From assembly GCF_019578655.1 (NCBI RefSeq), contig NC_063265.1:12992501-13056500 (forward strand): DNA of 64,000 bases. The letters are read 5' to 3'. The position numbers were made by a program, and so were the translations under genes. Position 1 is the first letter of the stretch. Each line of letters starts with the position of its first letter. The stretch comes from Ricinus communis. Lineage: Eukaryota > Streptophyta > Magnoliopsida > Malpighiales > Euphorbiaceae. A model generated the notes under the pieces. It was not told where the DNA came from. It searched no databases and worked only from the letters and a program-made list of their open reading frames with translations. Of this stretch, positions 23,555 to 37,397 are shown one piece after another.

Positions 23555-26500
23555 TCACCCAAACTGGAAGCCACCCTGGGGCTGGTTAGTTCCAAAAGCA
23601 AAACTCTGCTGATTTCCATCCCCACTCTCTTGAACATTTTGTTCCTCCTCTTCTTCAGCCCAATATCTCTCCAAAATCTTCACAGCCTTCTCATAAATTT
23701 CATTGTTGTCATGGGTCTGCAGATTCTCAATTTTATCCAAGCCATCACATTCATCAATCATTTGTGCATACAGATTCACTCCGCCATTCATTCCCATTTC
23801 CTTCTTGGCTTCACCCACCTTTAGAATGTTCTCCAGCCCCTCGAGGCAAACCGTCACAATCCTGGGGTCTGGACATATTAGAAGATCACAGAGGGGCTTA
23901 ATGCAACCTTGGTTCACTAAGAATCTGCATAAGTAGATAATACCAATTTAAAGTTCAGCATCTCTGCATGAAATAATGCAATGTTCAGCTCGACACAAAG
24001 TTGAAATGCAAATCTTCACCGAGAACAGAACCAGAGAACTTAATAACTATAATGTGATAATTTCACAAATTCATTTATGATCAAGTAGTTTTGTCACAAG
24101 AAAACATACCATTTTAATTACTTGTCGGTGTGATTAAAGTAGTACTATGTTTTTCCATCCATTATGACAGTGATGTAGAAATCTAAAAAGTAAGATTTAA
24201 AAAAAAAATTGCAATAGAGAATAGAGAACTGCCATACAGATCAGACAATATAGAGTGGAACAGAGAAGAAAATGTACTGAATCTGTTCATGCGATCCTCC
24301 AGAAGTCGCATTTGAGATAGCCCATGCAGCTTCCTTCTTAATGTCAAACTCTGCATGTTGGAGGAGGTGTACAAGAGGAAGGATGATATTGGCCTCGATA
24401 ACAGCCTGTTTCACATAAATGTAACAAAGCTTATAGAGTATTCAATTAACAAAAAACATCTTAGACAGTATGGACCATGTTGTTTCCCAATTGCAGAATA
24501 GGCATTTTCAGATATTTTCTCTAGTAAAAGTTTCAAACACAAAACATTACATAGTCAATTTAGAATTTGTCAAAGTTGCTAAGAGTTTTATAGATCTCAT
24601 AATTAATTGGCAATATTATATTTTTTCTCCCCTGATAGCAGACAACACAAAAGCAAAAGTTTTTTAAGAAAAGAAGTAAAAGCTTAGACTCTATTTTGAA
24701 TAACACATACCGATCCTTAATAGTAATATTTAGATTTTAGTACCAACCATGACAAGGGGCTTTTTCCAGTATTCTAATAAAATTTATTATTCCTAAGTTC
24801 CAACTGAAAAAAGATAAAATTTAGATATATAGATGAAAGATAGTTTCAACACTAGATGTGTAATCAGCACCCACAGGATATTCATGCAAAACTTACAACT
24901 AATTTGTAACCTGATACCTGTATTTGAGCTCTATTTCCCGCTGTAATATTTGATATTGTCCAACAAGCTTCCTTCTTGATACTCTTTTTATGATTTTGCA
25001 TAAGGAGTTGATAGAGGCATGGAAGGGCTTGGTTCTCAATTACAAACTGAAAAAACACATTTAGTAGGTTATTAACTGTTGCAAAGAAAGAAGAAAAAAA
25101 TGATATATTTAACTGGAAATATACACAACATATGCAAGTGCTTATAAAGATAAACTTCAACCAACTATTTAATTGATATGACTTCAGTTACTTGAAAAAA
25201 GAAAATCACAAAGATGATTGGGTTTAGAAAGAGTATGATTGAATAATTGCTTCCGAAATCAATCCAAGGGTGTCAATTTTAGTCTCATCAAACCCCATTC
25301 TAGGGGTGAGCATTCGGTCGGTTAGTGGGTGATGTTCAGGCCAAACCTAGTTAACTGAACCCACATCATCTAGCACTAAACCAAACTGAATTATCTGTGA
25401 AACCGAACAATCATTGAACTGAGATAATGGTTTGGCTCCTTGCTTATTCTGTTTTTCCAAATAATGATTCTCTATGAAATTGAATATACAGAAACAAATA
25501 TCCTTTACCCAGATAACAACTCTAGTGAAAAAAACTAGACTAATTTTGTTAAAAAAAAATTACATTGAATTAAAAGAAAATGCTGCTTTTTTCCTCTCCA
25601 AGCATAAGCAAAACCACAAATCAATAGATAATCAAATGCACAATAAATCTACAAAGCTCACAACAAGAAAGAGATGAAGGCATTTAGGGCCTGTTGACTT
25701 AGTGGAAACAGTTCAGTTATCCATTTGCAGTTTCACAGAAAATTTCAGATTTGGTTTTCTAGGAAAACTGGGAAAAAGTGCTCAGACATTATAACAACAC
25801 ATTTTTAATACCTGCTATTTCTTGTTAATAATATTTTGTATGAAAATTGGAAAAGTACCTAGAAATTTATCTATATTAATAATATTATTTTATCAAAAAG
25901 GCTACTTAAAAGCAGAAGTACAACTATGGAACATACCTGAGTCTGAGCATCATCACCAGTAACTATATTTCCCACTGTCCGGAGGGCAGGTATCAAAACT
26001 GTAGGAGATGGATGACTGGCAGAATTAATCACATTAAAGTTAGTATATCAGTAGAACAACTATAGAAACTGAATGAGATATTCACACAATAAGTTACAGT
26101 ACAAGACATGCACAAAATTGGAAAACAAATCCACATTAGATGCGTGAAGCAGAACTTACAGTAGAAGCTCAACTAGTCTTTGACAGACACCTGCCTCAAT
26201 CACAGCTTGAATTTTGTCATTTGGGCCATCTGAAAGATAAGACAGGGCCCAGCAAGCATCTGTTAGAACTTCTTCATCATTCAAGTGGATTAGTTGCCTA
26301 AGAATTGGCAATGCAGCTTTCACCTGGCACAAGTCACAATAAAATATTATAACCACAAAAAGTTTATTTATAATCGATTATAAAATTAGGATTTGAAATA
26401 TAAAATATCTGGAGGGGTACTCTATTAACTTAATCATCTCTCAAAATCTTACCTGTTCAAATGGTGTTGGCGGCTTGCCACGGCAGAAGTTGGACAATGT

Positions 26501-28376
26501 CCAAGTAGCATTCCGCAGCATGGATAGTTTTGAGTGTTCATTTAACTGAACTAGTAATGGCATCAGAGCCCCATGCCCAAGAACAAGATCCCTGCAACTT
26601 GGTGAGTCACCAGCAACATTGCCCAATGCCCATACTGCCTAACCAAGAAACTATGAGGTTAAGACTCTGTGTGTGTACATATATGTAATATGGGTTACCA
26701 CAACAAGAAACATAAGTTCTCAACAAAATAGATCTGAAAAATGCTACAGTCAGAATGAAAAAAGAAAAAAAGAAATCAGACGAGATGAAAAATATTAATT
26801 TCAATATGAGAAAGAAGTAACCTAACTAAGAGTTAGACACATCATGGGAGGGAAAGAGAAATTATTTCATTAGGATGCAAGACATATATGCTGCCCTATG
26901 AGGTTATCCACTGATGTTACTGTTTTTTCAAAACTATCTTGATCCTAGAAAGCCAATAGTTATAACACCCTTGAGTTACAAATGAAGTTTCACAAAATAG
27001 GAGCCAAATGCCAACCTGCTCTCTGACATCATCACTTGCAGAGCCAAGAAGCTGCACAAACAAAGGAACTGCGCCATGCTCAATGACAACTCGTGTATGC
27101 TCTGATGTCCCAGATGCAACATTGGTCAAAGCCCATGCAGCTTCAAACTGCATATGAAGATAAGTAAGTTAATCCTCATACAAGATTACAATCATCGAGC
27201 CAATTATTTCACTAACAGAAAGTATTAGTTCAAGCAAATCATACTTGTAACTGTGGCAGATCATGCCTTCCGAGGAACTCCACAAACCGTGGGACGACAC
27301 CTGCTTTAATCACTTCATCAATGGGAGGACTTCGTTCTGCTCAATTATGCAGCAATTTAAAGAAGAAAAAGAATTTTCAAAATCAAATAGTTTCACTATA
27401 CCCTTTTCTGTAAAGACCAAATTTTGGATGAACAAATTAAGTACGTACCAATTGATAACAACTTCCTGAACTGAGTAGTTGCTTCCAACTGAGAAGCAGG
27501 ATCATCAGACCACACTCCTTGAACCATCACAGGAATACTCTCCAGCTGTTAAACCAACAACATAGCATATGGAAACCAAGTATTCAAATAAAATTTAAAT
27601 CACATCACGCATGTAGCTATAAGATAAAACCAAAAAGGCCAAGTGAGGATCTTTGTTTCAATAGCTTCAACATTTTAACAAATTCAGATACTAAAAACTA
27701 AAGCAACAGGCTCGTCTATCCCTACTTTGATAAAAAAATTTATTTCAATCCAATGAATTGACTGTATCCCACGGCCCATCAGAAACCATTACTTTAGCCA
27801 GAAAAACTGTAACCTAAAACCTCGATTATAACAGGTATTCGGCTAATCATTGAGATTCACTAAATAAATCGCCTAATTTAAGTTGATCTTGCATTATATT
27901 AAATTGAAAATTGAAAATGAAAACCCCAACAGGCCAATTAAATTTTATACGCTGAATCTAGTTCACAAATCAAGTTGCTTCACTTGATTTCTATCTTCCC
28001 TCACCGCCACATTTTCTCGGAGGCTAAACAGGAACCTTCATTCGCCAACATCAATTTAGAAAGAGAAACCAAAAGAAAAAAAAAAAAAAAACAGAGATCC
28101 GGAAAATTAAGCAAAAGAAGAAAAGAGAGCAAATAAATTTTATTAAAAATCACGTACCCGCTTTTCAACAGCGTCAGCATTTTGAGAAGCATCGAGCAAA
28201 TGTTGTGATTGAAGTAACAACCCTTCTCGTCGCTTCTTCAACAGATTATCTTCTCGTTTATTCTTTCTGATCTCTACCAGATTGTCTTCTCTTCTCCTTC
28301 TCGCCTCGTCAGCATCCACTCCTGTCTTGTATGATTTCTTCCTCACCTCGGTTCTTGTGCTCGGTCTCAGCGACAT
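23555..28376 (-). CDS. Importin subunit alpha (nuclear import receptor)
   Basis: Ten exons on the minus strand, all in frame: 28376-28158, 27545-27449, 27336-27245, 27147-27016, 26638-26453, 26323-26160, 26015-25937, 25046-24918, 24405-24278, 23924-23555. The product is 531 aa, the usual importin alpha length. The N-terminus ([20 protein letters not shown], then the [17 protein letters not shown] basic block) is the importin-beta-binding domain. Armadillo repeats follow, with the NLS-groove Trp/Asn signatures visible in [57 protein letters not shown] and [11 protein letters not shown]. The acidic C-terminus ([11 protein letters not shown]) ends in QGGFQFG. The protein carries classical NLS cargo with importin beta through the nuclear pore. 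It is divergent from the STR6-type gene with a 1.9-kb gap, as for At1g09270/At1g09280. Confidence 0.97.
25047..25936 (-). other. Large importin intron with a possible transposon relic
   Basis: The longest intron (890 bases) of the importin gene. At about 25301-25330 it holds TAGGGGTGAGCATTCGGTCG, a sequence resembling termini of plant hAT-type MITEs. It is followed by CCAAACC/AACCGAAC-type sequence to about 25440. A second terminus-like TAGGGCCTGTT lies at about 25686. No clean inverted-repeat pair or target duplication is visible. Confidence 0.35.
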
Positions 28377-30285
28377 TTTCCGACAAGAGCTATTGCTGTG
28401 TATGCGTTTGAGGAAATGTCACAGCGAAATACAACAGTTGTGGGCGTGTGCCTGTGTTTCTCTTTCCCTTTGGCTGAGGAGCCCCTCTTGACACTCAATA
28501 AAATTAATAATCTTTTGATTTCAAATAAAGGATTTAAATTTTAAAATAGTTTGAAATGATAATATCTTATTCCTCATTTCGTGAATATGTAATATTCCAC
28601 TTGAATAATAAATAATAGTATTAATAAAAAAAAACTACATCAGCATCTATATTTTTTCAATATTTTTTATTATTTTAATGTTTAATTTTTTATTCAATCA
28701 TACTTTCCAAGTTAATAATATAACAAAACAATGTTTCACGCTAATGAACCCATACTAAAGTATTTTTAATATATTATTATATATATCAAATTTTTTATTT
28801 TAAAAGTCATTATTATAGAACAACATTTCAATATATTTTTTATTTTTTAAATATAATATTGAGAATTGATTTGAGTCTTTATATGTAAAGAGTCAAAATT
28901 TACTCTCAACTTTATATTAAAATAAATATATATATTAAATTAATTTATAATTTTTATTACTCAATGTATGAAAATGAAAGAAATTAAAAAAAAAATAAAC
29001 TATAAATATTTACGCCATAAACAAAATAAATAATAAAATATAAAGAGTTTATTCAATTTTACTTTTTATATTTAAATATTTAAATAATTTTCTTTTGTTA
29101 TAAAAACTATACTAAAATATATAGTACGATTAGAAATGCATTAAAATACTACTAATTAGACTTCGTGGGGTCTAATTTTCTACAAAATAAAGGCTATTAT
29201 GGTAATGAAATGGCAAAACTAACTTCATTGGGAATCTGACCCCTCATTTCTTATAGCTAGCTGTTGCAGGAACATGGAGGAGATTCTATGAGAATCGCAC
29301 TTTAATTTTGTATTCATATGAAGAGCTAGAGTATTTACTCTTAGAGGATATATAGTTAAATGAAATTCATTTCGTTATGGTAAAAAATATTTCATATTTG
29401 TAACCGTGGTAAATTATGCATTTAAAAGAACTCCATAAATTATATATTATATCCACTTTAATTAATTCAGATGATAAATATTGTATTAGTATTTTATATA
29501 TTAAATCTGATCACGATTTATAAATCGATAGTTCACGATTTTGAATTGATTCGAAACTAATTAGTTTTGATTTTAAAATTGTTGATTTTTAAATCGGAGC
29601 CAACGATCTTTTTTTTTTTTAGAACTGAACTGCTGATTTATAAATCGAAATTGACGTTTTTCAATTCAAGTTAAAAAAACTAGTTATAAATTAGTTTTCT
29701 CACTCGATTCGAACCTAATTCCTACTTAACTGGTTCTTAATAAATTTTAGACATATTTCACTTTTTTCTTCTTAAGGGAAGGTTTATTCTACTTTAAAAT
29801 ATAATATTTTAGTATATGCATTTTACATATTGTCATAATTGTAAAAGGAAAGCTTTAATTTTTACTATTGAATTGATATATATAGGCAGAATATGGTTCT
29901 TTTTACAATATAAAGTCCTAATATCTATGACGTGATATATATAAATCCTAATATCAATGCCAAAATACTCCTAGTTAAGATCTGTTCAGTTATTGAACAG
30001 TTTAGATTTGGTTTTTGGGATTTAAGGTTTTTCGTGAATAATTATCTTCAGGACTGTCGATTGTCTTTGTTTATAAAATACTTGTCGGATTTGAGCGATC
30101 CGGTTGGAACCGCGACTTTGGTAAATCTTTTTCCATAACAATCTAACGGATCGCTAATAAAAGTTGCGAATTTAACAGGGACTAAATGTATTAGTATTTC
30201 ACAGTACAAGGACCAATTAATTGTAACCCAAAAAAAGGCAGCATTCATTTCAAACTGCCGAAAGTATCAACCCTAAACCCTAACA
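28377..30285. other. Divergent promoter region, importin alpha / STR6
   Basis: 1.9 kb of AT-rich DNA. Between about 29500 and 29740 short direct and inverted ATTTATAAATCG-type motifs recur, suggesting a degraded non-autonomous element. No coding sequence is supported. Confidence 0.5.
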
Positions 30286-33200
30286 ATGGCAGATCAAGAA
30301 CAAAATCTAGAACAAGGCGATAATCATCAATATGGTGTTCTTCTCTATTATAAATACACTCTAATTCCTGATCTTAATTCTCTCCTCTCTTTCTACAACT
30401 CCAATTGCACCTCTCTTTCTCTACTCGGCCGTGTCCGCCTCTCCTCTCGCGGCGTCAATGTTACTGTAATTTTACTTTGCTTTCATTTTATTAGTTCTTG
30501 CTCTTTCTTGTTTTGATTCTAATTTTTTAATTAATTATGTTAATGCTTCAGGTTGGTGGTTTATTGTCGTCGCTAAAGAAGCATATAGCGGCGGTTGAAT
30601 TACTTAAATTATTTGAAGGAACAGACTTCAAGCTTGCTGCTTCTCATTATCCTTTGAACGATAAAGTCGCTCGCGAGTGCGGATTCACTTCTCTTTCCAT
30701 TCGCATTGTCAAGGTCTAACTTTTTATTTTGTTCAATTAGTATCAATGGTTCCACTTCTGATTCAAGTATGCTGCTTGTTTGTTTGTTATGCTAATGTAA
30801 TTATTACATTTGTTTTCTTCTTTTAGGAATTGGTTACATTTAGCTCTTATCCATTGTTAAAACAACCAGATGTTTCAAATGCTGGAAAGCACCTCTCTGC
30901 ATTTGAGTTCCATTCTGCTCTTAAAAGTGCTGGTAATTCACTTGTAATATCTTTCTTGCTGTTACTTTTAATCCATTCCATGTTTTTTGTGTTTGTATTC
31001 TTATATATTTGGTTGTGTTGTATATAGTTCATTATTTAAGGAGAGTGGTTATTGATTATATTCAATGATTTAATCCACATTAATTAGGGCAACGTGAAGG
31101 TTCAAAGTCCAATGAAGGACTTGTTCTATTAGATGCAAGGAATTTATATGAGACAAGAATCGGGAAGTTCCATGTGCCTTCTGTGGAAACTTTGGATCCA
31201 GAAATTAGGCAGTATAGTGATCTGCCATCCTGGATAGATGATAATTCGGAACAATTGCGAGGCAAACAGGTGCTTATGTAAGTTCTTATCTGGAATTGAT
31301 TATATGTGGTGTTTCATGGAGTTCCTTCCTTATTATTATTTTTTTCTTCATATAGTTACTGCTTTAACAAATTTGTAGCTTCATTTTGATCATCATTTAC
31401 ATTGGTGGGTTGTGTTGTAGGTATTGCACTGGAGGAATCCGGTGTGAGATGGCATCAGCCTATATTAAGTCCAAAGGAGCTGGATTTGAAAATATATTCC
31501 AGGTAAGCTTCTTAGACTTAGAGTCTGTTCTTAATTTGATAATATGGCTTTTAGGAAGTAACATTAGTCCTTGTTGATGATAACAGTATATTTGGTCATG
31601 TGGGCTCTGTTGCAGTTATTTGGTGGAATACAACGTTATTTGGAACAATTCCCTGATGGTGGCCATTTCAAAGGAAAGAATTTTGTTTTTGATCACCGGT
31701 AGATTACCCTGTCTCTCTAAAATCTCTAATAGCTAGTTCAAGAGTTGGTATATTTTTTGGTCAAGAGGATATCTAGCGTTTGAAATTCACATGACCATAA
31801 TGTCTCCTTTTTTATTTATTTTTTTAATTTTTGAAAATGCATGTTTATCAGACTTTATAGACATTTGGTGATCCTTCTTTTAGCAGGAGTGGGGTCGGAA
31901 AAGGGTGGGTATATCATTGATTATATGGCAACTATCTATGTGCTAATACCTGTCTTAATTTGGCTGTAGGATATCTGTTGCGAGTTCAGATACAAATATT
32001 TTGGGCATGTGCCTTACCTGTGGCATGTCCTTTGATGACTATTCTTCACGCTGCAGATGCTCTTATTGTAGAATGCTTGTTCTGGTTTGTGATGGTTGTC
32101 AGGTACGTATTATCGAAAGTTGACCATCAAAAGATGTGAAGAGAATAAGTTAGCACATGTCCAGTGTGAACCTTCTTCCCTTGCATTTGCTTATGTTTCT
32201 AACTGATTTCAACTGATTGTTTCTGTCCCATTTATTGGATAGAACCTTCTTTGTTCCTGTCTGTAAGTTTTATTGTTTTTGATGATCAGATGAAGGAAGC
32301 TGTCTATGTTTGTGAGCTATGTCAGAAACACGGCAAGGCTGTTGGCTCAGTTCCTTTAACTGAAAATGGCCAGCCAGAAGAAACAATGCCAGAAAGTGAG
32401 CTCCAAAGCATTTCATCAGACAATGACCTCCTGAGTCAACTGCAGCTGGGACAGGGTAAGGTCTGTATCTGTACTACTAGAATGTTTTTGCTATCCTATT
32501 TACCAATATACTCATGTGTAATAATGCTGATTTACTAACTATAAATTGTTATTGTTTCTATCACATTTCTATTTTTTCTCCCAGCTTTCTTGCACTTAAC
32601 ATCATCAGCATTCTTTGATAACACAGGTACTGGATCCCCGAGGAAGCTAAGAATTTTATGCTTGCATGGTTTTCGGCAGAATGCCTCTGGTTTTAAAGGA
32701 AGAACTGCATCATTGGCCAAGAAACTTAAAAACATTGCTGAGCTTGTCTTTATTGATGCACCTCATGAATTGCCTTTCATTTACCAACCTCATGTCACCG
32801 AACAACAGGACAATAAAGCGTCTTTTCCTTCACAACAGATTCTTCCTCCAAAAGAAAATTGCAGGAAGAAGTTTGCTTGGTTGATAGCTACTGATTTCAA
32901 AGGGAGTAGTGAAACTGAATGGAAAGTGGCTGATGGTCCATTTGATCCCCTCCAATATCAGCAGCAAGCTGAGGGATTTGATGCATCAATAGCATATTTA
33001 AGGACTGTATTCTCTCAGGAAGGGCCTTTTGATGGAATTCTAGGTTTTTCACAGGGAGCAGCAATTGCAGCCTCAGTTTGTGCTCTAGATCGGAGACTAA
33101 AGGGTGAAATCAATTTCAGATTTGCAATTTTGTGCTCTGGATTTGTTCTTCAACTTGCAGAAATCGAGCCTGGATCAATCAACTGCCCCTCCCTACATAT

Positions 33201-33375
33201 ATTTGGCAGTACTTCGGGCAAAGACAGGCAGATTGCAAACCAAGCCAGCAGAGAACTTGCTTCCTTGTTTGAAGAGGGTTCCTCGGTTATTATTAATCAC
33301 GACTGTGGTCACATTATTCCCACCCGACCACCTTTTATCGACCAAATTAAAGGCTTTCTTCAACGTTTTCTTTGA
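30286..33375 (+). CDS. STR6: Rhodanese-like domain protein fused to FSH-type serine hydrolase (STR6 type)
   Basis: Nine in-frame exons: 30286-30465, 30552-30713, 30827-30932, 31088-31277, 31421-31502, 31616-31698, 31970-32102, 32290-32455, 32585-33375; 630 aa. Residues 1-115 resemble the N-terminal domain of UPF0176/TrhO proteins. A rhodanese domain follows with the active-site loop CTGGIR (Cys215), at the exon 4/5 junction. Then comes a Cys-rich segment, CLTCGMSFDDYSSRCRCSYC, as in the TrhO C-terminus. Residues about 385-630 form an alpha/beta hydrolase of the FSH1/OVCA2 family: LCLHGFRQN, nucleophile motif GFSQG (Ser523), Asp581 (GSTSGKDR) and His610 (DCGHIIP). Bacterial TrhO hydroxylates uridine 34 of tRNA; whether the plant fusion does so is inference. 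The hydrolase substrate is unknown. No clear transit peptide is seen. Confidence 0.93.
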
Positions 33376-33929
33376 TGCTATTAATGCAGATTTTCTTTTT
33401 TTAATTTTTATAATTGCAAACTGACGGATGAATTCAGTTTTTCTTAATCATTATTTTCGCCTAAATCAACCAACTCTAGTGATATAAGTTGAGGGATATC
33501 ACGTTCGCATCTCACACTAAATTGTTATTTGATACGTAATAACTGGTAAATCTTTCCCTGACCAAAAGTTCTAGTCGATTTAAGCTAATATTCTATTAGG
33601 TGACAAAATGGTTCGTCATACGCCTGAATAAATCTTCTCAACAAAGAATAATATCTTTGCACCGATAAATGGTCGTGGCCGCGAGCAGCCCGATTTTATT
33701 AATTTTTGCTCTCATTTAAAGAGTAAAAAGAAGAGGAGGGCTAAAAAAGCCAGAAAAGAATTAGCCTACTCCTAAACGCACCGTCTAGAAAGTAAGAAAA
33801 ACACAGAGGATATGATATTTTTAAGAGGAAAATTTCATAATTTAAAACTGGCCTTAAACCCTAAAATGAGAATTTGAGAATTTACCTACAAGTGAAGAAG
33901 CAGAAAATCAGTAAACAATAACCAACAAA
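33376..33929. other. Spacer STR6 to ICP55
   Basis: 554 bases containing the 3' UTR of STR6 and the promoter/leader of ICP55. No gene seen. Confidence 0.5.
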
Positions 33930-36900
33930 ATGATTCCCTTGAGGAACTTATTCCAGAGAAGAGTTCCATTTAAACAAGTAAAGTTTTATCTTTTTATGAA
34001 ATAACTTCTCATTTCTTTCTTTCTTTCTTTTTTTCCTTTAACGATCTTCATATGTGATTCCTTTTTTCATTTTTATCGAAATATCTTGTGGGCAGCTCTC
34101 AATTAAGTTCCCACAGGCATCAGTTGATCAATTTAACTTAATAATCAAGATTGTTACTTTAGTTTCCAGGGATTGGCTACTGAGTTTTAACATGTGTGGT
34201 CTCTGGCCTTTTATGTGATTTCACTTATTCAAGTGTTAGCATCTCAATACTTTATTGTTTCCTGGCTAGTTCCCGTAGTTCCATTAATTCCTGCAATCAG
34301 GTGGTGCAAATTAGTCTACTGCTTTATTCTAATTGTTTTCTCTTTGTCATTATACTCTCAGGGAATGGTTATATTGTAAATTGATGCTTTGGTGCTCATT
34401 GAATTTAGTGTACATAGTGCTTATTATTTTTATTTTTATTCTTATTTGGTTGTCAGGGTACTGCTTGTTATGCTTATTCTACCAATAAAGTCTTCGATAT
34501 TGGGCAGCCAACTCCTGCGACTCATCCCCAGGTGTTATTCTTAAAAACACGGACATAGCACCGTGTCTGTGATGGGATAGGCATCTCACAAACATGATCT
34601 GGTCCAGTGCATGCACTACATTTCTTTTCTCAGAGTAAATGTGAATGCATTATTACTGCCGTTAGTTAGTGACTATACATTCACTGAATTTGAAAACATG
34701 TTAACCGATGCAAACACATGTCTATATAACATCTGGTTGAGTTTTATACATAAATTTGAAACTTTTGTTGGCTTTCTGCGTCATACCATCGTGCATAAAT
34801 CTTTGCTCTCGTTTGATTTTGATGAACTCTACTATTTTCACATTTGCAGTTGCTAAAGGAAGGAGAGATCACTCCAGGCATCAGTAATGAGGAGTATATC
34901 TCAAGAAGGAAAAAGTTACTGGAAATTCTTCCTGAGAAAAGTTTGGCCATTATTGCAGCTGCCCCGGTAAAGATGATGACTAGTGTTGTGCCTTACACAT
35001 ATCGACAAGATGCTGATTACTTGTATATCACTGGCTGCCAACAACCTGGTGGTGTGGCAGTTCTGGGTCATGACTGTGGTTTATGCATGTTCATGCCAGA
35101 AGCAACAAAACATGTATGCCCTTTCTTGATGATAGAACGTTTTAGATAGTCTGTTAATTTATTCAAGTTCTTCAGCAATGGCTCCAATTGCTGCCATCTA
35201 TGGCTCCTTTCGACTTGTGATTTGATGCATCTAATTACATTTCCTAATTACATGTCAATAATGCTTTAGTATGTTTTTGTTTTTTAAAATAAAATGGATT
35301 TTAAGTTATTGGAAGAGCTTGTTAGGTCAATCTGCAATTATAACCCGAGTGATGGTCATTAGATTTTGTAGAAAGATAAGCAGTTCCTTTAATTGTTACT
35401 TATTAGTTAATTATCATGTCTTCAGGACATCATTTGGCAAGGCCAAGTTGCGGGAGTTGATGCAGCATTAGAAACATTCAATGCTCAACAAGCATATCCG
35501 ATGAGCAAATTGCATGATGTGAGTTGTGGTGGTGTTGAAATCCAGATAAATGCATCAACATGACATTTATATTTTCTTATTGTTACTTCTACATTTGGCT
35601 TACCGGATTTTTTTTCAGCATATGCCATATTGATAGACACTTTTATTTTTCAAGTAGTCTTTTATGGGGGTTGGAGAAAGTATCATCAGTGGTGTTTTTT
35701 GAGTTTGTTATTAGTTTGAATTTGAGATTCTATCTTAAAATGTGTCCAATGTTCGCATGAGAGAAAATATTGTGCAAATTGAATTTTAAAAGACGAGCCA
35801 AATCAGGTGTACCAACCATGTAGTTCAGTAGTAGAAGACATTATTGTAGAGCCTTATACTGCTATATATCTGGGTGAAATTTAAAGCATTCTTATTTTTG
35901 GCTGGAAGTGCCTAATAACCCCTTTGCAAATGCTTATGTACATTCATTTTAGCAATTTTGATATAATGATGTAGGTTCTTCCAGATATGCTAAGGAGATG
36001 CTCCAGGTTGTTTCACAACATACAGACAGCCACAAAGACATATACAGAACTGAAGGCATTTCAAGAGGTATTATGCACTCGCTCAGTAGAAGACATCTCT
36101 TGTTTAACCAATGAGTTACGATGGATAAAATCACCGGCGGAGCTTAAGTTGATGAGAGAATCTGCTTCAATTGCTTGCCAGGTATTTACAGCTTTACATT
36201 ATCTCCAACTAGTTTCATTGAATTTAATCCTTTAGTAACTCAATGATGGACATACAATAAATACTGCTGTGCAATGTTAATAATAATACATTAAAACTTA
36301 TTATGATCCACATCATATTGTGCCCTTTTCCTTAGTTATTACCAGTTGGTTTTTTCTGTGAAATGGTTGATCCCATATCATGTTGAAATTATTTGCAGAA
36401 TCTTTGATGCCTTTACCATACCAAATTTTCTCCTTTTCTTTTGTTGCACCAAATTTCTTATGTATGAACGAAATTAGACTCTCTTCTTGTTAATTTGCTT
36501 CTTTTACAAACAAAGATACCTAGTTTTCAATAGAATAACTTTCTTGCTTTCTGCTTAGGGGTAGTTCATACTTCTTAGTTTACCTTTAAAAGCTTATCTC
36601 ATTTGTAAGTTTTTGAGTTTCAAGTTCTAAGCAATTCTTTCTGTGATTGCATACTAAATTCAGTAGTGGAATCCATTAACAGTCATGCTGCTTTTGTTGA
36701 TGGCAAATAAGTTAATTATATGCAGGGTTCTAATAACTAACTATTCTTTGTGGATAGGCTCTTTTGCAGACAATGCTACATTCCAAGACATATCCCCATG
36801 AGGGTATGTTAGCAGCAAAAGTTGAATATGAATGCAAAATGAGAGGTGCTCAGAGGATGGCGTAAGCTTCTTTAATATGATTCCAAAGAAGTGAATCTTT

Positions 36901-37347
36901 TACCAACTCCATATATAGTGTTGTAAATGTTGTAAAGAGAGATGTTTAATTGCTATTGGGTTCTGCTTGTTAAATTTTTTTTTTCTTTTGTTTTTATTTT
37001 TTCAGATTATGATTTCTTTTTATACTTGTCTGCTTCACCAGATTCAATCCCGTGGTTGGCGGTGGATCTAATGGTAGTGTTATACATTATTCCCGAAATG
37101 ATCAGAAGGCAAGTTTATATGTGGAAAACTGATATGTAGTATTATGAGCAGATCTAACTTATCTCATGTGGTTATGGTCCATGTTTATGTGCATTTCAAA
37201 TGTCTGTGGTGCAGATTAGAGACGGTGACCTTGTTTTGATGGATGTTGGGTGTGAGTTGCATGGTTATGCCAGTGATCTTACTCGTACTTGGCCACCCTG
37301 TGGTAGCTTCTCTTCAGCACAAGTAAGCCCTATTGATTTCTATGGGT

Positions 37348-37397
<50 letters not shown>

